Assembly (NCBI GenBank): GCA_000697335.1
Contig: JNEM01008164.1
Coordinates: 1 to 50,575 of the forward strand
Reading direction: 5' to 3'
DNA length: 50,575 nucleotides
Source: Conidiobolus incongruus B7586
Lineage: Eukaryota; Entomophthoromycota; Entomophthoromycetes; Entomophthorales; Conidiobolaceae
Made by a program: the position numbers and the translations under genes. Shown in pieces: positions 23,659-34,193 of this stretch (positions are counted from its first letter, which is position 1; each line of letters starts with the position of its first letter). The notes beneath the pieces were generated by a model. It saw nothing but the letters and a program-made list of their open reading frames with translations, did no database searches and was not told the origin of the DNA.

Positions 23659-24182
23659 ATGAATCAATATATTCTACCAGCCATCATATCAGGTGTATTT
23701 GCCTGTTTAAATAGTTTATTAACCAAATTAGTTATTGATCATCAATTAATCTCTATTTTAAATCAATTCAATATTCCTATATCTGATGACAAGGTAAGTA
23801 TACTTTATTACTCATATACATTATACTAAACGAATGTTTTAGATCATCTATTATGTTAGATTTTTAATGTTAATCTTAACAGGGCTAAGTAATTTATTAA
23901 TGTGGATATGTTTTACCAAAGCTTTAAATTTAAGTGAAAACTCTATTCAAGTCATTACTTTGAATAACTGTGCTAATTTATTATTCAGTGTAAGTATTTA
24001 ATAATGTAATATAAATTGATTCATTAATCATATGTGAATAATAATAGGGTATAATGGGATATCTGTTATTGAATGAAACAATCAATATCAAATGGATATT
24101 TGGAATAATCTTAGTAGTGACGGGTAGCTACTTATTAAATCAAAGCAATGAAACACAAGATGCAAAGTCTAAAAAAGATTAA
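23659..24182 (+). CDS. Small multi-pass membrane protein, TMEM42-like (EamA-type)
   Basis: Exons 23659-23793, 23843-23989 and 24048-24182 encode 138 residues. Four hydrophobic segments are visible. The first begins ILPAIISGVFACLNSLLTKL, a second includes FLMLILTGLSNLLMWICF, and the last two are near GIMGYLLLNE and WIFGIILVVTGSYLL. The pattern of small residues, ALNLSENS, and the late GYLLLNETIN-x-KW-x-FG-x-ILVVTG block resemble TMEM42 and the half-size drug/metabolite transporter (EamA) fold. TMEM42 proteins are about 150 residues, so this looks full length. Function is unknown, with likely placement in internal membranes. It lies 222 bases after RNA14 and ends 20 bases before the stop of the minus-strand E2 relic. 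Confidence 0.75.
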
Positions 24183-24201
24183 AAGATTAAACAGATTGAG
24201 T

Positions 24202-25045
24202 TTAATTATTACTAGAATTTAATAGTTGTTCTAAAATTTTGTCGTGATCAAAGTTCAATTTAATTTGATGTAAATCGAAACCGATATCTATATAAGGCTT
24301 AATCCAACCTTGATCTAAAAATTTCAAATCTTTTTCTAAGAGGGGTGGCGCATACACGGACGCCCAAAATCCTGCTGTATTGCTGAATTCGGAATAGTTG
24401 TTGGTGAATTGCTTAGCTACCTCAGCATCCTAAATTAGTGTAAATTATTTGTTATTGATGTTTATATATGTTTTAATTACTTGGGGGTCGTTGGACTCAG
24501 GAACCAATAATAAAGTTCTAAAGGTTATTATTAGTGACCATTTTGTACTTAATACATCTAAACAAATAGCGCCCTATCCAAAAGTTGATAACCTCAATAT
24601 AATAATACAAAAATAAAATACAGTCTGAGAACTTTTATTAGGATGATAAACTGGTGTGATAAATTTGACTTAAGATGGGGAAAATGGAGCCATTCTATTC
24701 AATTAATGTTTTGGTACATGAAAATAATAAAGATAAATATATAATAGTAATATTTGCTAGTAATTCTATACTCAAATCAAAAAAACCCTTTAAATCCAAG
24801 CCAATACCTAATAATAATATAATTTGAGCATATATTTTACTTTCATAAACAGAATTTTTAGGATCTCTTATTCTAGCAGTAAACTTATCTAAATACCATT
24901 GTTAATATTGTATCACGGTACCAATGATATTCATGAATTACTGATTTCACTAGTGTGATAATTTTTGAAGGGGAAATCTTTGTCAAATCTTTCACAATCC
25001 TTCAAATCTCTAGTTAATCTATTTAAATCCTTGTTTTTAAATTAA
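24202..25045 (-). pseudogene. Decayed ubiquitin-conjugating enzyme, UBE2K/UBC1 type
   Basis: Minus-strand blocks in order match a class II E2 with a C-terminal UBA. They are RLTRDLKDC near 25010, TARIRDPKNSVYE near 24870, FDLSIEL near 24770, PFSP..VKFITPVYHPN near 24670, the catalytic block GAICLDVL near 24570 (Cys present), ESNDPQ, then DAEVAKQF and ANYSEF-like E2 C-terminal helices and a UBA-like end to the stop at 24202. Two introns are still clean (GTATTT..ATAG between SSQT and GAICLD; GTAATT..TTAG after NDPQ). A TAA replaces the expected Gln codon just before VKFIT, about eight residues (SLQALL region) are missing in the middle of the fold, and the spacing and frames upstream of PFSP are disrupted. 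No start codon was found. I read it as a dead host gene; the functional copy would lie elsewhere. Confidence 0.75.
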
Positions 25046-26185
25046 TATAGGATTATTAATTCATTTTAGGTTTTTGAATTGATTGACTAGGATATTTTTA
25101 TGGGATTATATACGATCTCATTTCACTTGATCATATTGTTATATTGATTAAAGATAATATAGAACCAAATAATTCTACATATTAACTAATAGCTATGACA
25201 TTTATGATTTAAAATGATCAAAATCAAAATCTATTCACGATATTTAATCTTTTATTGAAAATTAGCGAAAACATTAAATATATATTGATTTTGAATTTCC
25301 ATAATTTTCCTAGCTTATAAAAATCAAGAAATTGCCAAATTAAGCAATATTTTTAATATATTGATATTTTTAAGCTTGACAAAATCTTCAAAAAGGTTAC
25401 ACTATTCCTTGTTATTTTAAGAGTATTTTCACTTGCAAATTGTTGACTCGATTTTAATATCTTGTCATCCTTATACTGCGAAGCTAGTATTTTTAAATTT
25501 AGTTTCGTCATTATTTAATTTGATCACATTTTTTAAATACTCAATTTGATTGATTTAAATTGAAATATATTAGCTCCTGAATGGTTTTATTGTAGTGGAT
25601 AACTCTGCTTGACTCAATATTTTAAAAAAGTTTTGGAAATTCATAAATATTGCTATAATGATGAATAAAATATATAATATAAGCATTTCATTTGTTATAA
25701 TTAGTGCAAAGTGACCGAATTTCATGATTGATATTTGGTTAATTGATGAAATCATTAATGAAAATAAATTGCTCAAAATAATTACTAATTAATCAAATAT
25801 TGGAACAAAAGTTGTGCAAATTAGTGATTTTTCATATTGAAACGCAAACAATTCAAAAAGGTATAAAATCATCCCTTTCATTAGCTACATGAAATGCGTG
25901 AACTTCGGTTAACAATTATGTACTAGTCACATATCTCAAATTTATATGTTATCAAGCACCTCATTTAAATCAATTCTATTTTTAAAAAATAATATAAGCG
26001 AAAATAATCGCAAAGACCCCAAATTTGTAAATATTTAACTGGATTTGACACCCATAAATATTCGCATATTTACACAGCCTTTATTTACTTATACTCAATT
26101 ATCCATAATAACAGTTATTTTAATTCAGTTTTAAATCATTTATATTTCCCATTAACTTGGTTGAATATTAAAATAATCATTCAAT
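25046..26185. other. Intergenic region before the SKT5-like gene
   Basis: AT-rich, with no supported gene. A 68-codon minus-strand open frame at 25570-25776 has no family features. The 130 bases before 26186 are pyrimidine-rich and contain ATTAACTTGGTTGAA; this is presumably promoter and leader of the downstream gene. Confidence 0.5.
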
Positions 26186-27697
26186 ATGTCTAAAAGTACA
26201 GAAAATATACCTGTAGTGAATTTACCCCCTGCGATTAATGTACATGACACTGATTTCGACCCTGTGGAATCAACTTCACCAAATGATGATATTTCTCACC
26301 AAATTCCTTCTGCCAATGTGAACAATCTCAATCCCAACCTTTACTCTCAAACTTCCGCCAGTGAATCATCTCAAAACTTATCCACATTCTCACCTGATAC
26401 CAATCCCATACCTAGATTAAAAAAGAATCGTTCAGTTGCCGAGTTGAGAGCTTCCACCCTATTTCTCAATCCTGACGGCGACGCTGAAAAGAGACTGTCT
26501 ATTTTGACCCCCAATTCTAACCGACCCTCCTCAGCACTCTACACAAATCCCAAGCGCTTGAGCCGTATTTCCAACACGTTAACCAACGAATCACCCATGT
26601 TAGCAGTTTACAGAGAGTCCGCTCTCAAAACCAAAGACCCTAGTATCCAAATGGAATTTGCCAAATTTATTTTCGAACAGATAGAATCTTTACAAGATCC
26701 TGATGTGGAAACTGATATTCCTACAGACCCCCAAAGTATTGAAAAATTGACAGAGGAGGGTGTATTCTGGATCAATAAGCTCAATAAGGCAAATCATCCT
26801 GAAGCTGTCTACATCGTCGGTACCTGGTATGAATACGGTAAATTTGGTTACTCTCCCAGCAACAGTCGTGCTTTGTCTCAGTACCAATCCGCTAATAAGC
26901 TTGGATACCCGGGTGGTATGTACAAGTTGGGAGAGCATTACGAGAATCGTAACGACTATACTAGAGCTGTCGCATTCTATAAGAAAGCCTGCGCTTTGGG
27001 AAGTCCAGCTGCTAACTATCGTATCGGTATTGCTTATCTCTACGGAGACATGAAACTACCTAAAAGTCACCAATCTGCTCACTTATTCCTCAGAAGAGCA
27101 GCACAAGCTGCCAACAAAGAATTTCCCCAAGGTGCTTACATTTGGGGATTGATCCTATTAGGTATTTTCGAAGTAGATTTGGGCTTAAGGGACGAAATTG
27201 AAGCTAGAGAATCTTTGGAAAAAGCTGCTGAACTCAAATACTTACCGGCTATTTATAAGTGTGGTTACTGTTACGAGTATGGTGAACACGGCTTCCCCGT
27301 CGATCCCGCCAAATCTATTTACTATTACAAATCAGGTGCTCACAGAGGACATCCTGAAGCTCAAATGGCCCTCAGTGGTTGGTATTTGACAGGTGCTCCA
27401 GGTATTTTGGAGCCCAAAGATTCTGAAGCTATCAAGTGGTGCTCATTAGCAGCCAATCAAAACTTACCCAAAGCTGAATATGCTATGGGCTACTACCACG
27501 AAGTTGGTGTTGGTGTCGAAATTAATATGGATGAAGCTATGAAATGGTACCATCGCGCCGCCAAAAATGGATCCATCGAAGCTAAAAAGAGATTGGAGAA
27601 GAACGCTCCCCAAGTCAGAAGATCTGAATATGGATCAGTCAAGATAAAGAAACATACCAAGGGCAAGGACAAGAAGGGAGATTGTGTTATTTGTTAA
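26186..27697 (+). CDS. SEL1-repeat chitin synthase activator, SKT5/Chs4-like, CaaX-ended
   Basis: An intronless gene of 503 residues. The first 140 are polar and disordered (Ser/Pro/Asn-rich). From about residue 150 come SEL1-like tetratricopeptide repeats, recognisable by recurring A-x-x-x-x-x-x-A-A-x-x-G-x-x-x-A-x-Y-x-L-G blocks such as KLGYPGGMYKLGEHYE, ALGSPAANYRIGIAYLYG and NQNLPKAEYAMGYYHEVG. The basic tail (KKHTKGKDKKGD) ends in CVIC, a CaaX prenylation signal. This architecture, disordered head plus SEL1 array plus CaaX, is that of Skt5/Chs4, which anchors and activates chitin synthase III at the bud neck or hyphal cross-walls. Prenylation with the adjacent lysines would hold it on the plasma membrane. 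The exact paralogue cannot be fixed by eye. It is convergent with GPN2. Confidence 0.88.
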   Translation: MSKSTENIPVVNLPPAINVHDTDFDPVESTSPNDDISHQIPSANVNNLNPNLYSQTSASESSQNLSTFSPDTNPIPRLKKNRSVAELRASTLFLNPDGDAEKRLSILTPNSNRPSSALYTNPKRLSRISNTLTNESPMLAVYRESALKTKDPSIQMEFAKFIFEQIESLQDPDVETDIPTDPQSIEKLTEEGVFWINKLNKANHPEAVYIVGTWYEYGKFGYSPSNSRALSQYQSANKLGYPGGMYKLGEHYENRNDYTRAVAFYKKACALGSPAANYRIGIAYLYGDMKLPKSHQSAHLFLRRAAQAANKEFPQGAYIWGLILLGIFEVDLGLRDEIEARESLEKAAELKYLPAIYKCGYCYEYGEHGFPVDPAKSIYYYKSGAHRGHPEAQMALSGWYLTGAPGILEPKDSEAIKWCSLAANQNLPKAEYAMGYYHEVGVGVEINMDEAMKWYHRAAKNGSIEAKKRLEKNAPQVRRSEYGSVKIKKHTKGKDKKGDCVIC

Positions 27698-28114
27698 ACT
27701 ATTTATCTATTCAATTTATATTAATTTTTAATATTTACAAATAGTTACTTCACAATAAATTAATCATCAGTACGTTAAGTAAGATTGTTATTAATTGATA
27801 TAGAATTGAAACAAATAAGCTCTTGCTTAAAGTGGAAATTTCCTCATAGATATTGATAAAATATTTATATTCATCATCACTATAAAATAATAGCAGAAAG
27901 TTTAAAATTTAACAGTTGTTAACAAAAACGATTATCATTAATAGAGATATATTAAATAACTCTTTATTTTCAAGCTATTGAATTTTTATCAATCGAAATC
28001 ATTCAAATGATTAAATGTGTCCAGAGTTAAATAATCAAAAATTGACATTATTTTGACTTAATTTTAATGAAGAATAGAAGTACAACAATATATAATAGAA
28101 CGAATGATAAATAA
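27698..28114. other. Convergent spacer between SKT5-like gene and GPN2
   Basis: About 420 bases of AT-rich sequence between two stop codons facing each other. No gene was seen; it should hold both 3' untranslated regions and poly(A) sites. Confidence 0.6.
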
Positions 28115-29320
28115 TCAATTAAATCCATTGTCCATGTCGTATTTTTTCAAATATTTCTGTTCAACTTCTCTTGTCTCATCCAAATTGGTTACTGAGGATT
28201 GATTAGCAGTTGCCATAATGGATTCATTGCCTTCTGTCAATCCTCCAAAGATGTAACCGTTAGCTTGATCAATGATTTTAATAAATTAAACATGGATTCT
28301 TTATCCTAAACGTAACAATTAATAACGAAATAGTCCATTAAATATGATAGAATTACCTCAACTTGTAAAGTTTTAAAACTGACCAAACTGTAATCTTCGA
28401 TCAATTCACATAATACCTCATTCAATTTTTGAAATTTCTTCCCAAATTGGCTTTCATTTAACTGGAATAATATTTCAAATCCATGACTTCTGTATAGTAT
28501 TCTAAATTAAAATCTTTAAAAATCGTTAATTTTCAGTGTTAATAATGTTATAATTGGTGATTGCCTAATTTGCCATAACTTTCCATCAAATCAATTTTGC
28601 TGAGTACGCTGACGTGAGGTAATTCCAACATAAGCGTACCCTTCAAACTCAACAGTAATACGGATACGAATTTGGTTGGATCTGTGCAGTAGTGAGCGTC
28701 TACTAAATGAACACATGCCAACTAAATTAAAAATATTAATACTCTAAATCATGGGAGTGATATTATTTATTACTCTAAAATCCAACCTCACCAAATGATC
28801 CACAATATTTCTAATTACATAATTATGTGTAAATAATTCGGCCTGTCCAGGTGAATCAAATATAATATAATAATCTATAAAATATATTAATTACTCCAAA
28901 AAATTTTAGACCAATATAGAATTTACCAGAATAATCTTTCAATTGGTCAGTCAACCAATTGATATTCTCTAACAGGTATTCCAAACAGTACATAATACCA
29001 CCGTTCGGGCCTAAATGATATGTTTCCATAGCATCTTGCAAAGTGCTTAAATCTTGAATATTGATAGTACAGTCATAAGGGATAAAATCGTTAGCTGGGT
29101 CTAAATTCACAATGACACACTTTCTATTGATTGTTTCAAATATATTAATTATTTTAATGAGTATTTCTTAAGTCAATACCTTTTAATCCCCTCACAAAAT
29201 TGTTGTAAACCGTAGCAATATGTAGTCTTGCCAGAACTTGGAGGGCCAATAGCAATCTAGATTTCATCAAAAATTCAAATACAAAAAAGTTTTAAAAGTT
29301 ATTACTTGACCAAATGGCAT
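28115..29320 (-). CDS. GPN2: GPN-loop GTPase 2 (GPN2), reading frame interrupted
   Basis: A cytosolic GTPase that, with GPN1 and GPN3, helps assemble and import RNA polymerase II. Exons on the minus strand: 29306-29320, 29180-29256, 28927-29123, 28792-28874, 28565-28721, 28357-28513 and 28115-28305, giving about 292 residues. Motifs: P-loop [17 protein letters not shown], the signature LGPNGG loop, G3 [17 protein letters not shown]4 LSKIDL, and the family block [10 protein letters not shown]. Exon 5 appears to end at a GC donor (TTAG|GCAATC) and resumes at [10 protein letters not shown]. Two frame breaks follow, each equal to one missing base: after YTEVMDLKY near 28466-28473, and in exon 7 near 28280-28287 before [11 protein letters not shown]. 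Both flanks of each break are conserved, so they are not introns. Either base-call losses or recent inactivation explains them. Confidence 0.9.
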
Positions 29321-30728
29321 AGTTTATAATATATAACAATAAAGGTTTAAATATGTATAATTTAGTGTTGAATTAATTAAAATATAGTTTGTTTATTATA
29401 ATTTTAATTAAAAATCAATTCCAAATAACAAAATTTATAACTCTATTTAGTTGTCACAATTATTATGGGTTACATAATTTTTCTTATTTTACATAAAATT
29501 AAATGTATTAAAACAGAAATTAAAGAAAGGCAAAATTTTAAAATCAAAATTTAATATAATTTTTAATATATAATATACAAAAATAAATAAATAATCTAAT
29601 ATTACTACTTTTTTATTATCAAAAACACTTTGCTATACTTTTGGTAACCTTATAACAGTTAAAAAAACAATTCCTTTTATTAAAGACTAAAATTTAATAT
29701 TTTATAAACTAATTAAATTTATTTATAGGAATTTTTTATATAAGAATATTTTTTAGTTATGTAAATCAATTATTATTAGATAAGTTATACTCTAATAAAT
29801 ATACTGGATGTAGTAGTTCTTTCTAATTTCTTATATAGAAAATTTATTACAAATTTAATTTTATGTATTTTATAATTATTATACAAAATAATAAATAACT
29901 TTAATCTAAAATAAGAATATTTAATAAAAAATATATATATTGTTATATTTTATTATGAAAATATATATTCACTAATAAAAAAATGCTTATTTATTGGAAT
30001 TTATAAAAACAAAGTTGTTTTTACTTAATATTTTGTTTTGTTTTTGAATAAAAGATTATATAAAAGGATTTAAAATCTATTAATTATAATAATCTAATTT
30101 AAAAGCTTTTGTTTTTGGATATATCTTAATAGGCTATATATAATTATAGCTACTCTAATTTCCTAAATTTATGATAAATCATAAGATATTTATTTTATAT
30201 TCTTATTAATTAAACCAAGTCTAGACTTTAAAATAATTTAATATATTTATATAATTAGTTTTAGATTACTTTGATAATTCTCTAACTGTAATAAAAAAGC
30301 ATTTTTAATATATTTTTTTATTTCATTAATAAAAGAAAAAGTCACAATCAAAATTAATTTTAAATTATAATATATTTTAAATAATATTTTTTTAACTTAT
30401 AATGAAAAATTTAATAGTATAAATAGTTTTGTATAAAATATTATTTTTATAAACTGATTATAAACCTCAAATGGTTTTAAAAGTTTTGTGGTTAAGTTTT
30501 AATAATAAAATAAAGCACTTTTGATAGTTATTATCTAGTTTGAAGTAATTAAACTCGGTAATAAATTTTTAAATAAAAATATTTTAATGATAATTGTATA
30601 TATAGTGTGAAAATATAATTTTTCTCATTTATTTTATATATTTTTTTTAAAACTAGCAATATGTTTGAAAAATCAAAAATTAAAAAATTTGCCATTTTTT
30701 CTTAACTGATAATAATATTTTCAAGAAT
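29321..30728. other. AT-rich intergenic region with dispersed repeat copy B
   Basis: No gene supported. The second half is occupied by repeat copy B (30040-30720). The first 200 bases would contain the GPN2 promoter on the minus strand. Confidence 0.5.
30040..30720 (+). repeat. AT-rich dispersed repeat, copy B
   Basis: Same orientation and order of landmarks as 8240-8910, from ATTATATAAAAGG, AAAGCTTTTGTTTTTGG and GATTACTTTGATAAT (8447-8465 in copy A) through to AAAACTAGCAATATG and TTGCCATTTTTTC. Divergence looks considerable (many small differences and gaps). It ends next to the sirtuin relic. No coding capacity or terminal repeat was found. Confidence 0.55.
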
Positions 30729-31642
30729 TCAATGATTTTGATGAGGTAGACAAGCTTAATCTTGTTGTCATATTGATTGGGCTTAAATTGATAATACTAA
30801 ACTGGCTGCTAGCTAGTACCAAGTAATAAGCCAATATTACTGTTAATGATCACACAAGTACCATCAATTTTTGATTGGTTTAGACAATATCATAGATTTC
30901 ATTTTTAACATTAATATTCATATTTTCTTCAAACAATATTATATGAGGTTTAAATGTATGTGTATGACAAACTGGACAAGTTAGTAAATTGAATTGATTG
31001 CAATCTGCATTTTCAGATAATTGAACGTCACCGTATGATGTCATCTTGATATCGGAAGGATCTTCGGGTTGGAAGAAATGTTGTCAGTTGGGATTTAAGT
31101 GTTTAAAGTGGAATAAGAAATCGTCACAGGTGGTTTGATGCCCGCATGTAATACAAGCCACCTTATATAATGTATCGTGCATTTCCACTACGTTTTTACT
31201 GCCCGACTTTTGGTGAAAACTGTCGATATTTTGAGTGATGATGGAACTGATTAAGCCCTGTTTTTACAGTCTGTTAAAATGTAGTGAGCTGAGTTGGGCT
31301 GGGATTTCGCGACGCGTTCATAATCAAAGAATGATCTGAGCCAGTATCTCTTGCGATTATATAGCAAAGAAGTAAATTGCTGATAGGTGATCGGCTTATG
31401 ATTGGGGTTAGTAATAACACCACTTTCGGACCATGGTAATCAGCAATACCAGAATCAGTACTTACACTTATTTTATAAATAAGTGTTGAACAATTAATAA
31501 TGATTGATGCTGTCAGCATACCAGCACCAGTCAAAACAGTACAACTACCATCAGCACTTTTCATAACATCTAAAAAGGAACTAACATTGGATACTGATAA
31601 CTTAGTAATAATATTGGACAGTATATAGATAATTGACCGCAT
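30729..31642 (-). pseudogene. Decayed sirtuin, SIRT4-like class II NAD-dependent deacylase
   Basis: Minus-strand blocks in family order: VLTGAG near 31545, then after an apparent intron STDSGIADYHGPK near 31440, GV.TNPNHKPITYQQF, RYWLRSFFDYERVAKSQPN.AH (the SIRT4-type RYWxRxF and QPNxAH signatures), SSIITQNIDSFHQKSG near 31220, EMHDTLYKVACITCGHQ (catalytic His in the ELHG position is D-shifted: MHD) and CPVCHTH (second zinc pair) near 30965. The reading frame jumps between GPK and GV and again before ISSIITQ. In-frame stops occur after LNPN (expected Trp), after YDIV and in the VLGSS position. Zinc Cys pairs and NAD-binding GAG are kept, so decay is fairly recent. A living gene would be mitochondrial. 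Its likely 5' end is close to the divergent expansin gene. Confidence 0.8.
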
Positions 31643-31939
31643 GACGTCAATATTTTTTATATGATCAATAAACCCATCGATTCATGATATATTAAATTGA
31701 AGCAGATCAATTCTAAACAATTTGTGAAGCTAGCAACATTAGTAAATTGGTAAATCTATAAAAATCAAAAATTTAAAATTAATATTTTAAAAATAAAACA
31801 AAATTAATAAATTTAAATTCAAAACGAATGAAATCATAAATTAAAATTGTAAAAATTAACTAAAAATTTCATTTTGCTATTTCAAGTAATTAATTTGATT
31901 AAGTTCAGTAGGTTAAATATTCGACATCGTCTTTAGTGG

Positions 31940-32701
31940 ATGATTATTTTGTTTTTATTTTATGTTTAATTATTAATACTGTTAATGCGTATACTTCATC
32001 AGTTCAATTCGAGTGTTTGGATTCAATCATGGATCAATGGACCTTACCAGGGCATAAAATTGAACGGTCAAGGTTTAATTAGCTATGATACTAACTCTAA
32101 AGGTAATATTATATGTTTCGTATTCATTTTTAAATTAATTGTATGTGTATTGATAGGATTTGGTAAATGCTCATATCCAGATGGAATTCATGGATACTTC
32201 ACAGGGGTGAGTGCTGCAGTGTTTAATAATGCTATCAGCTGTGGGATGTGTTTAAAGGTGACCAATCCCAAAACTAAAGCGAGTGTAGTTGTTCATGTTG
32301 TGGATCAATGTGTAAGCTGTCAAGAGGGTGATTTAAACATGAATAAGCTGGCGTACAGTGTAATTGGTGATTTTACCGCTGGTACTGTAAAAGCTGTGTG
32401 GGAGCAGGTGAGATGTCCGACGATGGGACCTTTGATGTATTATTGGGATAAATACAGTGATGATTGGAATGCTCTGTTACAGATCAGAAATCCTGCTTAT
32501 CCTGTTCAATCTGTGGAAATCCAACAGGAGGATGACTGGGTGTCACTCAAACTAAGGGATGATAATCATTGGGAACTCAAGCATATGGGATATGGCCCAT
32601 TTAATATCAAAGTTAGAGGTACAAACGGAAATGTTGTTGTAGACAACAATATATCCATTAACAAACTAGAGCTTCCAGTGTACAGCGATGGTCAACTTTA
32701 A
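31940..32701 (+). CDS. Secreted expansin of the microbial EXLX type
   Basis: Expansins loosen polysaccharide walls without hydrolysis. Exon 2 (32157-32701) and the end of exon 1 (to 32102) give the double-psi barrel D1 (LISYDTN.KGFGKCSYPDG, SCGMCLKV, VHVVDQCVSC, DLNMNKLAYSVI) and the D2 cellulose-binding domain (NALLQIRNPAYPVQSVEI, WVSLKLRDDNHW). D2 reads closely like bacterial EXLX1 (AAIQVRNHKYPV), with one of the paired surface tryptophans. D1 shows six cysteines. The start is uncertain. ATG 31940 opens a hydrophobic leader but meets TAA at 31967. If one T is missing there, the leader becomes a typical signal peptide ending VNA, but a second frame change would then be needed before the mature domain. 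A 39-base intron (31964-32002) would instead keep the frame. ATG 31985 gives a leaderless form. A fungal gene is expected to be secreted. Confidence 0.8.
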
Positions 32702-32820
32702 TTTCTTTTATAAGAAGATCTAATAAGTAATAATATGAAGTGTTTAATATATTAATGATAATTAATTTAACAGATTATATGATAAATACAAATAAAATTT
32801 ATTGATATAATTCGTATTGA

Positions 32821-33874
32821 TTAAATGTCATAATAATCAATATGGTCTCCAGACTTGAATTTGTCATTCCAAATTAAATCAATCAACTTATCGGAACTTA
32901 TTTCCATGTCAACTAGTTGATTCTAATGGTTTCAAATGGTGGATTACACTTTAGTTTATAATAATAGTATATGATTCATAGATTTACCTCATCATGTAAT
33001 TTTTGATAAGTTTTTCTCATTTCTTCATCCCCTAATAAGGTACGGAAATCACCTTGCATATCATTGTTGAGAGGTCCAGGTGCATAGTTCAACACTTGAA
33101 TATCGGGCTATAAAGCATCAAACTAATTTAGCACAATGATCAATAGATATTTGATAGATCAAATGTTACATTTTCTTTAGCAAGAATTTCCATTAAAGCT
33201 TTCCTAGCGAATTTAAATGTGCAATAAAGACTCAAATAAGGGAAGGTTTGAACAGCTGCCAAGGATGAGGTGTTAATTAGAGTGGACTTGGTAAATTTTT
33301 CAAAGGATCTCCATTTTTGGAATTCAGAGCTAATAGTATTATTTATATGAGTTATTATTAATTAATGACTAATATATTTACCATAAACCCCATAAAGAAG
33401 TCAAATTGATATTGGAATACTCTTGAACTTGTTGTAAATTGAAGGAGGTGGCTTTGCTAGAGATATCTCCCAAGCTACCAGCGTTATTAAATAATGCTAA
33501 ATATTTGTTGGTAGCGTTCAAAAATTCGGAAGTTCGAACATTTTCCTTTAAATATCAAATTTTAATTTTAAATAAAGTTCAATACAAATTAAATGATTTA
33601 CCTTGATCAAGTCAAAAATTTCGTCATATTTAGTTTGTAAACTATCAAGATTACTTAACTCGACGTTATCAACCACATGAACTCTTCCACTGTTTCCCAA
33701 TTGGGTTTGAATTTCAGTTTGAGCAGCTTGTAATTGTTGTTGATTTCTTCCCAATAAGATGAGATCAATAAAGTGACTTTGATTTTTAGTTAATTGTTTA
33801 ACATAAGACTTGGCAATAGACTTTCCAAATCCTTTGTTAGCTCCAGATATAATAACAAGATGATGAGTTGACAT
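32821..33874 (-). CDS. SPR: Sepiapterin reductase (SDR family)
   Basis: Catalyses the NADPH-dependent last steps of tetrahydrobiopterin synthesis in the cytosol. Five exons on the minus strand (33602-33874, 33382-33545, 33170-33329, 32988-33107, 32821-32922) give 272 residues against about 261 for the family. Visible are the Rossmann motif SGANKGFGKS, the NADP-selecting LLGRN, LFNNAGSLGD, the catalytic Ser in NTSSLAA, the YCTFK-x-AR form of the YxxxK pair, and the strongly diagnostic VLNYAPGPLNNDMQ and C-terminal KFKSGDHIDYYDI. These last two separate it from other short-chain dehydrogenases. Introns are GT-AG and the frame closes. It is convergent with the expansin gene (120 bases apart). 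Full tetrahydrobiopterin synthesis would need GTP cyclohydrolase and PTPS elsewhere. Confidence 0.93.
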
Positions 33875-34193
33875 AATTAACTATTAATCAATTTAGAAAT
33901 GATATTGACAATATTTGATCTGAATTTATACTATCCATTTTCATATTCATTTTAATTTAGCTTCACATAAATTATGGTTTGATCAAATTGAGCTATTTAT
34001 ATCTCTTTTTAATTAACTAATGATTATAAGTTAAGCGCATGGTAAAATATGTTTATAATGAATATTATTTAGTAGTTAATTGGTTATTATACTGATAATT
34101 GTATCAATTTAAATTTATTTTGTACAAGTTAAATATTTTAGATTTGCTAATATTTATCAATAAATCAAATAAAGATTATTAAATAATTCAATT
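33875..34193. other. Spacer between sepiapterin reductase and BRPF genes
   Basis: About 320 AT-rich bases. They should hold the promoter of the sepiapterin reductase gene (minus strand) and the 3' end of the BRPF-like transcript. No distinct element seen. Confidence 0.5.
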
